NCBI GenBank assembly: GCA_021234155.1
Contig: JAJEKV010000232.1
Location: 622,001 to 686,000 of the forward strand
Source of the DNA: Isoetes taiwanensis
Lineage: Eukaryota > Streptophyta > Lycopodiopsida > Isoetales > Isoetaceae
Reading direction: 5' to 3'
DNA length: 64,000 nt
In this document: piece by piece, positions 1 to 11,815 of the stretch
Numbering within the stretch: position 1 is the stretch's first letter
Layout: each line of letters begins with the position of its first letter
The notes under the pieces: generated by a model
What the model was told of the DNA's origin: nothing
The model's input: only the letters and a program-made list of their open reading frames with translations
The model's database searches: none
Position numbers and translations under genes: made by a program

Positions 1-204
1 CATGGACGCCGGGCGCAGGACGGGGCCCGCCACTTGTCCAGCGCGCCTTTGTTGACGGGCCACACAGCTTTGACTGCGTGGTCTGCCGCTTGGTCTTCAG
101 GGAGCCTTTGATGGCTGATGTGGGCTCTAATCGAGGATCCTTGAGCTTGACCCGTCTCATGTCAGATGCATGAATAGTCCTGCACTGTGAGGCACAGACT
201 AACA
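1..204 (-). repeat. 3' LTR, partial
   Basis: Matches about 10470-10674 over its whole visible length, including the shared words TGATGGCTGA, CGAGGATCCTTGAGCTTGAC and CAGATGCATGAATAGTCC. It ends in TAACA at 204, directly before the polypurine tract. Roughly 300 bases of this LTR must lie left of the window if it has the same length as its partner. Confidence 0.9.
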
Positions 205-214
205 CTTCCCCACC
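205..214 (-). other. Polypurine tract of the LTR retrotransposon
   Basis: The minus strand reads GGTGGGGAAG immediately inside the 3' LTR, the expected place for the plus-strand primer of reverse transcription. This sets the direction of the element. From 215 to 1054 there is no supportable gene. The stretch holds the element's 3' untranslated part, including an A-run at 823-836. Confidence 0.75.
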
Positions 215-1054
215 AAACGACACTCGTGAGTGAAGAAAAGGAGGAAGTGTTTCGAGGGCTGAAGCCATCCGTTCGAAAGTGATCCTCACGGAGTGAGGAC
301 GGGCACCATTATGGTAATCGCTAATGAGATCCCGGGCGCGTTTGAAGAGCAGGAGGAGTGTTTTGGCCAAGGGCGTGATCTGCATCAATAAGAAAGCGAG
401 AGCGTACCATGTCTTCAAGGGCAAAGATGGGCGCCCAAGAAATGTACCGACATTCCATGAGGAGACAGTCCGGAGGCCAAAGGCAATCGACAATGGCATT
501 GGATTGCAAAGTGAAAAATGGACGCCGCCGATTTAAGGAGCTTAGCAAAATGCATTTGAGAGCAGCACAAAACCCGCTGAAGATGGATTTGAAGGATCAG
601 TGAGGTGGTGGCATTCCCCGCAAGAAGGTGTCAAGACCATGAAGCGCATCCATGCCGGCCGCTGCCAACCACGCTCATTAGCAATGTAGATCCACCGTGG
701 TGGTATCCAGAGTGGCACCTTCTTCCCAATGTGAGCGGGCGAACAAAACATGGATCCCACCGGGAGATCCGTCGAGATCTGAGGTGGAGTCCATCCGGCA
801 TGACCATCCATGACCTTGGTCCAAAAAAAAAAAAAAGGAAGGCCAATCGGAAGTCAGAACCGGGCGGAGGCACACCGAGGGAAGCATAGGGGGAGAAGGA
901 ACCATGCCTGCATGGGGTTGAGCCGGTCTCTGAATTGACCGGACAAGATCGGATCAAGAGCTTGACACCAACGATCCCAAAGAGAAGCAGAGAGTTGAGA
1001 GTTGGCAGAGGGCTATCCCATCCGGGTGGGGACCGCTCTTGCTATCCAACGAGC

Positions 1055-2116
1055 TCAGAATTGATTGTAACCGGCGAGGTGTCGCATATAAATTTGTGCA
1101 TAGGGAAGATCGGGATGTCCTAGATACTTCCTTATCTGTTGGTAGCCGCGCTTGCCGAGAGAGATAAATGATTGGCAAGCTTCGGGGCATGTACCCCGAT
1201 GAAGAGTTTGGGTCCGAAAGCGGGGATCCGCAAGATATGGATTGTTATCCCGAAGCACCCATTGCACGCTAGGGTCACCCCGAAAAGCTGTGGCGTGGCC
1301 CATTTCGAAGTGTTCCCGTATATCACCCGGATAGAAATCATGAAATATGTAAGCCATGAACGAACAACTCGAAGGTGATAAAGTCGGATCGGCACATTGT
1401 ATGAGATCAAAGACCACAAGGGCACAAAGACAACCCTTTGTCTTCAATGGAGAGTTCGCCAAATCCAAGAAAATCGGCCTTTGCTTCGAGGGGAATATCC
1501 ACATGTCCATCCGGCCGCATGCCACCGAAGAAAGGAAGAGGTGGCGGCGAGCAACCACATAATCGTGATAGCAGGAAGGAACTGGGAAGTCAAAAGGCAT
1601 TCTGTTAAGAATGGCGGTATGGCCGTCAAGTTTTGCTTGAGCCTCATCAGCAGACTGAATAGCTTGCTGTAGCTGTTGTTCAAGATCACGTATCCGGTTG
1701 TCCCGCTCTAGCAAAGAAGTGGATCGGTCACGGACCCGTTTCTGAGAAGTGTTGACCTGGGAGGAGGATTTCCCCGGAGTATTGAGACGAAGCACGGCAA
1801 TCTCCGCGTCATCCAAAGATTCGTTGCCGCACCTCCGTAGTTGATCTTGAAGAGAGGTGGCCGAGAGGTCTGTAGAAAGCCGAGCCGTCAAGGAGGCAAC
1901 TTGAGCGTCCCGTGCTGAAAGGTTTTGAACTTGAGTGCTGAAATTTTCACAAAGTTCGGAGTACAAGGCGTTGAGCTTAGCAATATCTGCGTCCTTGGTA
2001 CTCAGGAGAGCGGCTTTGGACTTGTTGTGCTCCAATAAATTCTGAATTTCCACATTGAGCCGAGCCCATTGATCCCAAGTTAATGACTTGATCTTGTGCA
2101 CTTTTGAGATCCGCAT
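1055..2116 (-). CDS. Accessory ORF downstream of integrase (coiled coil, unknown)
   Basis: Open frame of 353 codons in the sense of the element, between integrase and the 3' LTR where some plant gypsy elements carry an extra or env-like ORF. I do not recognise the family. Residues about 10-165 are rich in Leu, Gln, Glu and Ala with heptad-like spacing (QVASLTARL, IRDLEQQLQQA), so a coiled coil is likely. The C-terminal half is less charged, with many Cys, His and aromatic residues. There is no signal peptide and no clear membrane segment, which argues against a typical envelope protein. The true start may lie further upstream, since related-looking sequence continues in other frames to about 3960. 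It is the longest unbroken frame in an otherwise frameshifted element. Confidence 0.55.
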   Translation of the reverse strand: MRISKVHKIKSLTWDQWARLNVEIQNLLEHNKSKAALLSTKDADIAKLNALYSELCENFSTQVQNLSARDAQVASLTARLSTDLSATSLQDQLRRCGNESLDDAEIAVLRLNTPGKSSSQVNTSQKRVRDRSTSLLERDNRIRDLEQQLQQAIQSADEAQAKLDGHTAILNRMPFDFPVPSCYHDYVVARRHLFLSSVACGRMDMWIFPSKQRPIFLDLANSPLKTKGCLCALVVFDLIQCADPTLSPSSCSFMAYIFHDFYPGDIREHFEMGHATAFRGDPSVQWVLRDNNPYLADPRFRTQTLHRGTCPEACQSFISLGKRGYQQIRKYLGHPDLPYAQIYMRHLAGYNQF

Positions 2117-3960
2117 GAGCCCTGTAAGAGAGCTTCATGCTTGTCTTGAAGTTTGGCCTCCAAAGTTGCAACTTGGGCGTGGCGCTTGAAGGTCCCGTGT
2201 ACCCATCGAGGCCTCTAGTGCTCAATTGAACCCCGGCCATAAGAGCCGCCTTGGGATTCTTTGTAACTTGAGAGCGGCGGCTTGAGCATCCCGCCGATAA
2301 TCGATACAAACAACTGACGCAGGGTGTTGTGGTGGTGGAGCCGGCCGTTGCCTGGTTTGTGATGTTTGAGAAAAATGGTGTGAATTGGATGGTGTAGCGG
2401 AGGAGGAGACAAGTGACATGGGTGTGCTGGACTTTGGACATGACCCGGGAAGAGGGGCGGAAGTGCCGCCTTGGTGAGTTATTGGAAGGGAGCGCTGAGT
2501 GGAATTATGAGAATTTTGTGGTGTGGGAGGGAAGTAATGACGGATGAGGGCTTGAAAGTGGCCTCCCACGTAAACTTCCGGGAATGGAAGTGGCACCGGC
2601 GGCGGTCCATTTCTTTGGAGAAGACGATAACATCATTTGGGGCCAATCTATGTGGTGGTTGGAGGTGTGCGCGATGAGGACCAGGTTATAGAAAGGCTTA
2701 TTGATATGGGTGTTCTTGATAGAATACCCAAGGAACTTTATGCCTACAGAAATTTAAACAAAGGTTTCGCGGAGGCTTGTCGATATTGGTCGACGATGGA
2801 CATTGGCATGATAAGCGTGTGCACCAAACTCGCGGACATCGAGATCCCGTATGGCGGACCATGATAAACAAGGGGTGTGCAAGGGAATATGAAATACCTC
2901 AGAAATCAAATGTTGAGTCAGCCGAATGGTGATGCCATCGACCACAGTTGGTGTAACCTTCATGGACCGTTAACGATATTGGCGATGAAACGCCAACCGG
3001 TCAGGATTTGGAGCCGGAAGTTCCATTTTGGCAGAATTGTGAAGCTTGTGTCGCTCAAATGACTTCTTTATTTGGGCCAACAAGGGCTTCCGCGGAAAGT
3101 GGCGCCAAGAAGGATACGATGCAAAAAGAGCCGGATCCTGGGAGCAGAGTTTGAAGTGTAGAAAATCTTGGGGCAGCCATGGTAACGATTTGCGTAAACT
3201 AAGAGGGATTCAAAGGCGGAGGACGAAAAGTCGAAAGTGACCGGAGGACGGAAAGAAGAAAAAGGTTTTTAGGGCACAACCGAGGCTTAAGAGGTATGAA
3301 GAGTGCTAAACCGAGCCGTTGATGGTGCTGTGTGCTCAAAGATGCCAAGAAGTGTATTGAGAGGCAAAATTTGGCTAAGTCCCAAAAAACGTAAGGGGAG
3401 AAACAAATGAACGGTGAGGATGAGATGTGAAAGAAGGATCTGAGGTGATGTGGGCAAAGGACACATTAATGTTCGACGGCGTGAAAAGAAGGAATTGCAT
3501 TCAATGCAGGCAACTCCGGTGGGATATCATTAAAAGGAATGTGTCGGAAGGTACCATGGCTAGATATGCGGCGGGAGAAAAGATTCTCATTTTAGAAAAC
3601 AAACCTTGCATTGCAAAACACGGGCGATTTGTGTGATTGGTCCACGCCGACAAGGAGTTCCTGCTTGGCTATATAAGACTTTAACCGGAGTAACGGCGGC
3701 ATCCGATGGCGCCGGCATAATTTCGCCGGTTTGAACGAGGACCGCACTATGCCCACTAACCGCCGAGTGGGATTACCCGCAAGATGAATTGTTCGGACCC
3801 TCGCGCCGCCACAACCGGGCATTGAATGGACGGCCGGGTGTGCCGGGATGGGTTTGAACATCCGACCAAGACCAACGGGATGGAGGTGGTTCTCGCACCT
3901 TCGCCGGGATCCGGAAAGTAACCTCTACCATCTCTCCTCAAGATCACCTCTGCCCAACCC
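2117..3960 (-). pseudogene. Upstream, frameshifted part of the post-pol accessory region
   Basis: Between integrase and the 353-codon ORF the minus strand shows protein-like stretches in changing frames. About 2960-2760 contains VDGITIRLTQHLISEV and FHIPLHTP. This resembles the N-terminal part of plant retroelement proteins of the 'putative plant transposon protein' type, but that link is from memory of the pattern and is weak. About 2600-2230 is a Pro/Ser/Thr/Gln-rich linker leading into the coiled-coil ORF. About 3860-3590 is another open piece. A single long accessory protein, broken by indels, is the simplest reading. Confidence 0.4.
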
Positions 3961-4249
3961 GAGTAGAGGGTTTTTCCTCTTAGGACTTAGTAGATAGGGC
4001 TCGAGTCTGTTTTGTATATAGGGCGTGCCCTATAGCGAAATAGCCGGGTCGCCGTGCCCACATTTTTAAAAAAAATCTCCACTATAATAGAATATGCCGC
4101 CTTTCTAGTCACTTTCTCGTGGTGTTTGTGTCTTGAACTCAGACTGTTTGTTGATTTTTCACCGTGCGTGTGATGAAATGTTTTGAGACTAAAACCATTA
4201 ACCAATGTAGGTAATGGAGTGCCATCTAACTCGCCAGTTGGAAAACGCT

Positions 4250-5420
4250 GGTCTAACCACTTGAACAATTTGATAAGGGCCAAGCCAACTAAACTTGAGT
4301 TTACCGAGGAAAGTTTTTGTACTGGAATCATAAAGAAGAACCAAATCGCCTTCTTTGAATGTTTTTGTCTTCGACGTTTGTCATGTAAAGATTTTTGCAA
4401 ATTTGTCCATGGAGAACACCTAATATAAGCATCCCGTCAAGTTCATCCAACTGTTCTAATTGATAGACCCTTTCTTTGAGTGCAGCAGGTGGATTATGAG
4501 CAAAGAGCTTGAAAACCCGGAGTGTTGGAAGGATGTATTCAAGCGGCATGAGAGCTTCCCGACCATAAACCAATTTAAAAGGAGTGTGACCGTAGCAATC
4601 TTGAAACAAGTATTGTAGGCCCAAAGAACAAGAGGGAAGTTTTGTCCGCCAACTGCGGGAAGCGCCACAAATTTTCTTGAGAATGGTGACCGAGTTTTGT
4701 TGGTGCTTCGCGCCAAACCATTACCTTTGAGGATAGTAAGGTGTGCTCTTGTGATGATGTATCGGGGAGATAATCCGGCCAGCTCCTTGATAGTATGATT
4801 GATGAAATGAACACCACGGTCCTTGACCAGCTCCGTGGGGCAGCTTTAATCGCGTGATAATTTGTTGATAGAGGACCCTAGTCGCGTTTTGCCGCGTTGT
4901 TGTCCGAAGTGCACAAGCTTCCGCCCATTTGGTGGCGAAGTGAGAACCGAATGTATCGGCACGCGGGTGTGCCGCGCCAGAGGATCTATAGGTCCCACAA
5001 AGTCCATTCCCCATTGCTGAAGGGAAGTGGCGTATAACCGGCGCCAAGGGAAGAGCCGCCACGGGTCGTACGCCCCACCACCGGCAAGCGCCACACGCGG
5101 CGGGCGTGGGCGTGAGCATCTTTGAAGAGCGTGGGCCAATAATACCCAGCTAGAAGGATTTTATGCGGCCGCGGTGTCACCATGAAAATGACCACCACCT
5201 AGCCCTTGATGCCTTCTCGAACAATATCCGGAACTTCATGAGGTAGAACACGCCGTCGAAGGATGGTGTCCTTACCCTTTTTGTAGAGATGTCCCGCAAC
5301 CATGGTGTAGTCACGGACCTCTCGGAGAAATTGATGGCGAATGGATTGCCGCTTGGCGTGAGAGAGCCGCCTCTCTTCGGGTGGAAGAGCACCCGTGAGG
5401 AGGTAATCACTGAAAATCAT
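4250..5420 (-). pseudogene. Integrase, frameshifted
   Basis: In element order, 5420-5200 holds the region before the zinc finger. 5198-5090 holds the HHCC-type finger, with the histidine side around HKILLAGYYWPTLFKDAHAH and the CxxC side in another frame. The catalytic core begins with GMDFVGPI near 5035. Near 4690 is NGLARSTNKT, the usual conserved stretch after the last catalytic acid. HTPFKLVYGREALMPLEY at about 4585-4530 closes the core. The third frame at about 4350-4255 reads cleanly through FKEGDLVLLYD and SWLGPYQIV, the GPY/F-type C-terminal module. At least four frame changes are needed to join these parts, so no full-length integrase can be made. 3961-4249 is non-coding spacer. Confidence 0.85.
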
Positions 5421-6940
5421 CATGGAACCAATGTGGTGTTGCCGTTACTAAAAAAGAGGCGAGCATCGAAAGGCGCCCGAGACTCCGCTTGAGGGATCAT
5501 CTGGGTGGATGCGGAAAGATAATCCGGATCTACATGAGATTTGCCTCGCCTTTTATGAACGATTTCAAAAGGAGCAAATTTTGGAGAAGAAGGACCCAAC
5601 GAGCAATGCGCCCGTGGGGCGGACTTGTTGATCAAATAGAGGAGTGCTTGGTGGTCCACAAAGAACTTGATTTGACTGCCCAAAAGGTAATGACGAAGCG
5701 TTGGACACGTAAAATGAGACCCAAAGCTTCACGCCCGTGGCGTAATAGTTGCGCCGCCAGTAATTGAGTTTTCGGCCGGCGCGAAGCGATTTGGTTTGTC
5801 ACAGCGCATCATATTCTTGAGAAAGAACACTCCAATAGCAAACGCAGAGACATCGACATGAACGTGAAAGGGCTTGTCCCATTGAGGAGGAACAAGAACC
5901 GGTGCCCCCAGTAAGCAAAAGCTTCACCTGTTGGAAAGCAAAAGATCCGCCCGGGAATTCCAAGCCCGTGTAGATTCGCCACCGTGAGTTTATGAATGGG
6001 ATGCGCAAAGCTAGTCCGGTATGAAGGTGGAGTAATAATTGACCTTACCGGTGAAAGAGCGTGTCTCCTTGATATTACCGGTGCTTGAGCCTTGAGCACA
6101 ACAACCGATTTTGGAGGATCCGGTGGTGATACCGGCCTTTGTCGACAACATGGCCTTCAACAACACCGGAGGTGACGAAAAGGTGCATTTTGATTGAGAC
6201 TAATGCAGGACTCATCACATTTCTCGGAAGACGAAGTTCCATTTATCCAAATGGTCAGCCATGGAACTCAGAGGCGAGAAGTCATCTTGAAAAATTTGCA
6301 AGAAGGGATTTTCCTTCATGAAATCATGAAAACCGAGAGCATGATGCGTTGAAATGTTGATGGAGAGTTTGATAATCCAAAAGGAACCACCTTGTAGGCA
6401 AAAGTGACTCTCCCGGTGGTGGTGAAAGTAGTCTTGAGTTGATCGATTCTTTGATTGAGATCCGACAGCCTTAAAACCATCCATGAAGGAGTACATCTCA
6501 TGTCCAACCCACCTCTTCCGTAACACGGTGCGTGGAAGGAAGTGGAAAATGATCACGCCCGCGGGCCTGATTGAGTTCAGATAGTCCACACGACGCCGGA
6601 TCTTACCATTGTGTTTAAGGGCAATGACAATGGGGCTCACCCATTCAGAATGTTTGACCTCATAGATCAAACCCTGCAGCAAGGAGTTTGTCAATTTCCG
6701 CCTTGACGCGATCTCGGTAATTAGGGTTGAGCCGGTTGCATCGTTGCTAGCTAATCGGTCGCATCGATTTGGTAGGAATGGTGAGTTCCCCAAGCTTTTG
6801 TTGATTCCCGAAGATCTCTGTAACTCCCGTGAAAATGTGTTTGAATTTTTGAACTTGACGGCCCCGATACGATAAGGAGCCGGAAGATTTGCGGCAATGC
6901 GGACGGGTTGATTGTTGCCGACGCCCACAATCTCGACCAC
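5420..6940 (-). pseudogene. Reverse transcriptase and RNase H, frameshifted
   Basis: The frame at 6940-6215 contains the RT entry motif SEWVSPIVIALK and a degraded fingers-palm region. GHEMYSFMDGF follows at about 6510, then the catalytic box as FQDDF (YxDD class, first position F) near 6285. PFGLSNSPSTFQR appears in a neighbouring frame at about 6380. RNase H is visible at 5683-5420 as FFVDHQALLYLINK followed by a GKSHVDPDYLS-like end. The family is the Ty3/gypsy RT-RNase H pair that copies element RNA. Several frame changes and stops separate the parts. Confidence 0.85.
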
Positions 6941-7199
6941 CGAGTCTGAATATGGGGTATTACTTCAATTATCTTGGACAATGTGCGCGGAGGTTGGAGC
7001 ATAACCGAGGATGCGTGGCACTGCGTGGTGAAAAGAGGGGTTGCTCGGTGTCATCCAGCCAGAGGTTGCTTCATGACATGGCGTGTACATCAACAGGAGA
7101 GTTGCGGGAGGTGCGAGATCCGAAAAGTGATCAACACGTTGGATTCGATTGCAAGGAGCCGTGTAAGGGTCAAGCAAAGCAGCCACGCGGTCCCGGATC

Positions 7200-7930
7200 A
7201 AGAGTCATTTCTCCCCAAGGATCGATATTGAGGGGTAGGATGACGAGGCTTCGCGGTGGAGCCCTCGAACTTGATAAATATTCTGAGCTTCTTCAGAATC
7301 GTGGTGCGAGATAGAGGGTTCCGCATTGTCAACGAAATGATCCTCGCCTGTTTGCAAGTCCATGGTGGCATTGAGATGACCATCGGTGATGACTAACCGG
7401 TCCGTGGCCCGATAATGGATACTCTTTTGCCTGGCGGAGAAAAGGTCCGCCAACCAACATTTCATAGTCACCGGATCTTCGCCAGCTTTCCAAACCCAAA
7501 TTCCATGGGGAAGCGGAGATCACCGATGTTGATGTGAAGAAGAGGTGCGGACGCCTTTGAGGTCGCGCGGATATGGCCATTAGCCAACTTGATGTCATAT
7601 GGGGCAACCGAAAAGAGTTGTGTGATGCCCATTTGTTTTTGAGTTTATCCGCGGATGAGATTGATCTGCGCTACCTCCATCTATTTGAACATGGTTGACT
7701 TGTCGATTACCCACCGTGGCATGGACCGTGGGTGTAGAGGTAATACGACCCCAACTAAAACAGGTTGGGAGTGGAAACCGGTCCTTGAGAGCGTGACGTA
7801 GTTTCAAAATGGTGGCCAAGCTTAAAGGAATTTTGATCTTGGCTAGCTCCTCTTGGAGTTCTAGAGGCACATGAGAAAAAGGATCGCGCTGGTTCCACCT
7901 TTGGAGTGCGTGGTAGTGAAGCAAAGAACT
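7200..7930 (-). pseudogene. Retroviral-type aspartic protease, frameshifted
   Basis: The minus strand at about 7720-7660 reads VNHVQIDGGSAD, matching the active-site D-G-G/S region of plant retroelement proteases. GCPI and, in the next frame, a DIKLANG-like stretch follow. At about 7480-7400 is a YEMLVG...LGRPFLRQAKEY-like strand and flap region. This lies between the gag knuckles and RT, as expected. The frame changes twice within 300 bases, so it is non-functional as written. The part at 6941-7200 is a linker without a clear motif. Confidence 0.7.
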
Positions 7931-8249
7931 TCTTTGAGTAAGTCAACCTCGGCAGCAATATTGGGATACGTCTGAGAGCGTGGAGGTTGAGATGTGGAAG
8001 GGGTATCTTGTCTTTGTTGAGCTCTGGTGGTGGCATGAACGTTTGCCAATGTGCGGCCTTCAGCAGCTTGCATGAGGTTCAAAATGCTTTGGCGAACTTT
8101 TGGCATGACATGTGGCATGAGCTTCTCCAAGTCAGGTGCAAAGTGTACCTTTTTTTCGTCCGCATGAGGAATGGTGTCAACGGCAAAGGCAGGTTGCGTG
8201 CCATTCGGAATAATGGTCAAGGGACGTGATGCCTTGGTGCGGCGTGAAA

Positions 8250-10033
8250 CTAAACCAACCCAATTTGACTACCGGACCGGAGGATTAAGTGCCCAAAAAT
8301 TTCCTCTTCAGGCTTGTTGATCCAACCGAGGTTGATTTCTTTGGAGCTGGTTGATAGCGTGATTCTGCCGAGGCGCTCTTGGTGGCTTCTTAAGAACTCC
8401 GGTCTCGGGCCTTGTTTGCCATTAGCAATCCAAAGTTGGTAAGCCGTGAGGCGGACCGATGTGGTCTGATTTGTGCCGTGAAGTCGCACTGAACTTGTGG
8501 AAGTTGAGGACACGCCCGTGGTGGTATGACCCCATTCTGACAAAGTGATAAATAATCGAGGCTTTAGAAGGATCAAAAAGGAGGACGGGTTGGATCCCCG
8601 TGGGTTGCTCCCGGCGTGCGGATAGAGTTGCGTGGGTTGCACCCGAAGTGGTGGTCCGATAGTGCGATTGTTCTTGAGGTGTGGTTTGCACTTGATAAAC
8701 CATTTTGTTGCGGAATGGTGTGGGATGAGTGCGAGTGCACTCTTCCGCGGCATGATTGCACATGTTGCATCGCTTGCAATGAGGCGGGCCATTGGTGGAG
8801 TTGCACTCATTTGCCAAATGGCCTTGGTATTTGCAAATATGGCACCAGATTTGACCGCTACCGTGGATTAGCGTGTTGAGGCTGAAAAATGTTTGTGGAA
8901 CCATGACAGTGGAATGAGCGGAGCTCTTGAAGAGCCACGCCTCGGAGGAAACATTGGAAAGTGATTGACAAGGTCGATAGCCCGCTCCAAAGTCTTGGGA
9001 CGCAGTGTATTCGGTCATGAGTCGAATAGCCTGGAGGAAGTCCTTGGAGAAACCGACCAAAACCGGCTCGTGTGGGGTACTCCTTGAGGCTTTCTTAGCG
9101 TAAATGTGAAGTCGATCCGCAAAATCCCGGCGGCACTCCGGGCTCTTGTTGAAGTTCATTGAGTTGCTTCGGATGAAGTTGATCATCATCCGGTGGTTCC
9201 ATAATGAGACGTAAAAGCAGTTCTCATTTCGGACCGAGTCTTGTTTCCAATGGCTTTTGTTGGACATGAGCCATTGATGAGGAGAGCCACGCCAGGGTGG
9301 TGGAAAAAGATGTGGAATTTCAGTTGAGGTTGCGCATGACCATTTAGGACAGCTAGAGCCTCAAATTCTTCCATGTGGGCCCGAGCACTTTGGTCTAACG
9401 GTTTGCCTTTCGTGTTGCCAAAGGTGGATAAGTCGGCCGTAGTCCGGAAGGTAGAGGTGAAAGTGCTTAATGGACAGAACAAAGATAGTGAGGATATTGA
9501 GGTTGAGTTGGATGTGGCATGGTGCCCGGCGAGGACCCGGATGAAGGGTGACCGTGGTTGAGAAACCAAGTAGCCGGAGCATTGGTTTTGAGATCCGTAA
9601 GGTTGTAAAACAGGAAGGGCGCGGGGAAACGTAGGGAAAGGGATATTCCGGTAGGCGAAAGGAGACGGTGGATATCCGCCCACCGGGAGATGATGGTTGT
9701 GAAGGAAGAGGCGATGGCCCCAAGAATGATGGATGTAGGCATGTTCGTGGGTATGAAAGTACTGTTGAGAAGGTGGAGCCCGATAAGGCTCCCTGACAGT
9801 GATGAGGGGACTGAGGTTGTGAGCAATGTTTGCACGCTTTGGGGCGTGGGGAACTGGGGACGAGACAGACACGAGGGGTGGGGTGGCGCTGACCGAGCTC
9901 TAGACCTAAGATGGCCTCCCTCTATGTCATAAGCAGATCCATACATGTCGCCAACGGTTTCCTGACGCCGATGGCGCCCAAGCGGAGGCCGCCTCGAGAA
10001 AGGAGTTCTCTCCGGCGTGAAATTACTGGACAC
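8250..10033 (-). pseudogene. Gag with two CCHC zinc knuckles, frameshifted
   Basis: Gag starts near 10033 with MSSNFTPERTPF and runs through three overlapping frames (10033-9467, 9872-9186, 9267-8422). The last frame carries two nucleocapsid knuckles side by side at about 8844-8735: C-HI-C-KYQG-H-LANE-C and C-KR-C-NMCN-H-AAEE-C, both perfect CX2CX4HX4C. These bind element RNA during packaging. Before them is a helical region with EPVLVGFSKDFLQA. The piece at 8220-7860 probably continues the gag-protease linker. The knuckles are intact, but the chain is split by indels. Confidence 0.85.
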
Positions 10034-10166
10034 GCATTATGGCGGCATGTAAGAAAGTAGGATGGAATCGTAACCCGGCAAGGGCAAGGTGTTTGGGGTC
10101 GGGTTCGGGAACTCTCGGAAGACTCTGTGGAGGACCCGTGGATCTAACAGAGAGTCAGGGGGACTA
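10034..10166 (-). other. Leader between 5' LTR and gag, with primer-binding position
   Basis: About 130 bases separate the 5' LTR from the first gag codon. Directly inside the LTR the minus strand reads TAGTCCCCCTGAC. A usual primer-binding site starts TGG, so this one is either mutated (TGG to TAG) or uses a primer I do not recognise. Confidence 0.45.
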
Positions 10167-10674
10167 TGTCACGCTGGGATTTGCAAGAAGAGAAGAAGAA
10201 GAAGAAAACAGACAAATGAGAGAAAGATGATAAGCTTCCTTGATATCAATGATGAACATACATGAGCTCTCATGAATAGAGAGAAAACCGAAAGGAGACA
10301 AGACTCAAAAACTCATCTAAAAACTCATGTGCTAGCTCTACTCATATATATAGTACAATGGCCTTGGGCCCAATATAGACACTCGACCGATCTCTGCGTG
10401 CCACTCCCGGAAGGAGGCCCGATTTGCGTGAATGTTGGCGGTGCCTCTTGAAGTGCCTAGAATCACGCCGACGCCGGTGCCGGGCGGTGGACGGCCGCCA
10501 CTTGTCCGAAGCGGGCCTCTTGTTGACGGGCCACGGGCTTTGACCGCGTGGTTCGGGCTGCTTCTTCTTGGCGAGCCTTTGATGGCTGACCCGCGGGTGG
10601 AATCGAGGATCCTTGAGCTTGACCGGTCTGTCAGATGCATGAATAGTCCCGTACCGTGAGGTACGTGACTAACA
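10167..10674 (-). repeat. 5' LTR, complete (about 508 bp)
   Basis: On the + strand it starts TGTCACGCTGGG and ends GTGACTAACA, giving the TG...CA ends of an LTR. It includes a GAA microsatellite at about 10187-10206. The 200 bases at its right end match 1-204. The left boundary is inferred from the TG beside the gag leader, because the other LTR is truncated by the window. Confidence 0.8.
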
Positions 10675-11815
10675 AAAAATTTATTTATGAAGCAACACAT
10701 GAATGTTGACTTGTTAAAAAATCTCGATATAACTGAAATCTTTAGTGGTACCAAGCTGGACGAAGTTGTCTCCACGCCAAATCTCCTGGCATACTTGAAC
10801 ATGATTTGCTATAGCAGACCAAATGCATGATAATGAATGCATCCTCAACATGCTTTGAAACTAAAATAAAAAATGGCACCTTGCGGATCCATGGCGCCAT
10901 TTGCACCTGCAGCACCCAAAAAAGTTTCCCAGAAAAAAAAAAAAAAGCCGGCTTGGACTAGTAAATACTAGCGCAAACATCAGCATTGGTCAATCCCTTT
11001 GCTGTCTTATCTGGCCATACGAGAACAATCAAGTCCAGGATGGTACCATTCTTCCTTGGTATCCAGTTACAAAAATTTCAAAAAATTATTAGAACAGGCC
11101 TTACTTAGGACCATGGGTATCAGACTAGCCTTAAGACATAAATGGTCACCATTATAAATATCCCATCATTTTAATTTCGGAGAAAGCATCGTATTCAAAG
11201 TGAACAATATAGCAAATTAAAGCCATGCAAGACTAGAGAGACGTAGCCGTTTCAAAAACATCATGCATGTATCTAAGCTTTTCGTACATGAACCTTTGGA
11301 ACCCAAAATATTATTGTTGTATATTGAAGTCAAAATATAGCATACAGAATTGTAGTGTCTTAGTACAAAACACGCAGCATCTAATAATAGAGCTCCCATT
11401 CGTATCAAAATAAAGTTTAACAAGTCTCCAGCATAAGATTGGCATTCCCAGGGTATAACTTACAAGTTCTATTTGAAAACCATTTTGTCCAAGGGAACCG
11501 ACCTGTTATAGCTAACATCTATAGCCAAGAATTGTTCTTCAATATGTAAGAACATAAAACATATTATCTAGAAAGTATTAGCCAAAACCCACTTGTAGAA
11601 GCAAAATTTAGAATTAAGCAACAGAGTACCTTGGCATCGTTTCAAAGTGCAAATAAAAAGGTTTGCAAATCCATGCAAATCCATGTATTTGTAGATGATT
11701 TAACATCCTCAAGTCATTCTTTGATCAAATCATCTTCCAATGCGAAATTTCCAGCTCACCTAAAATCTATTTGTACAAAAGGACTACATTAAGAAGAGAA
11801 GCTCTATAGGTCCTC
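10675..11815. other. Non-coding flank of the retrotransposon
   Basis: AT-rich sequence with no convincing reading frame. It includes an A-run at 10934-10947. I see no gene, RNA or repeat family here. Confidence 0.6.

Larger units (their letters stand above)
1..10674 (-). mobile_element. Ty3/gypsy LTR retrotransposon, 3' LTR cut by window edge
   Basis: A single element lies on the minus strand. Bases 1-204 repeat the end of 10167-10674, so these are the two LTRs; both end in TAACA on the + strand. A polypurine tract abuts the left LTR, which fixes it as the 3' LTR. Reading leftwards from 10033 the order is gag with two CCHC knuckles, aspartic protease, RT, RNase H, then integrase with a GPY/F-type end. 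RT before integrase is the Ty3/gypsy order. About 3.7 kb of extra sequence follows integrase. The LTRs differ visibly by substitutions and small indels, so the insertion is not recent. Gag-pol is split over all three frames and cannot be translated as it stands. The target-site duplication cannot be checked because the left end is outside the window. Confidence 0.93.

Noticed and set aside
605-957. Open frames on both strands near the 3' LTR
   Set aside because: They span an A-run and the element's untranslated end, with Lys/Phe homopolymer translations.
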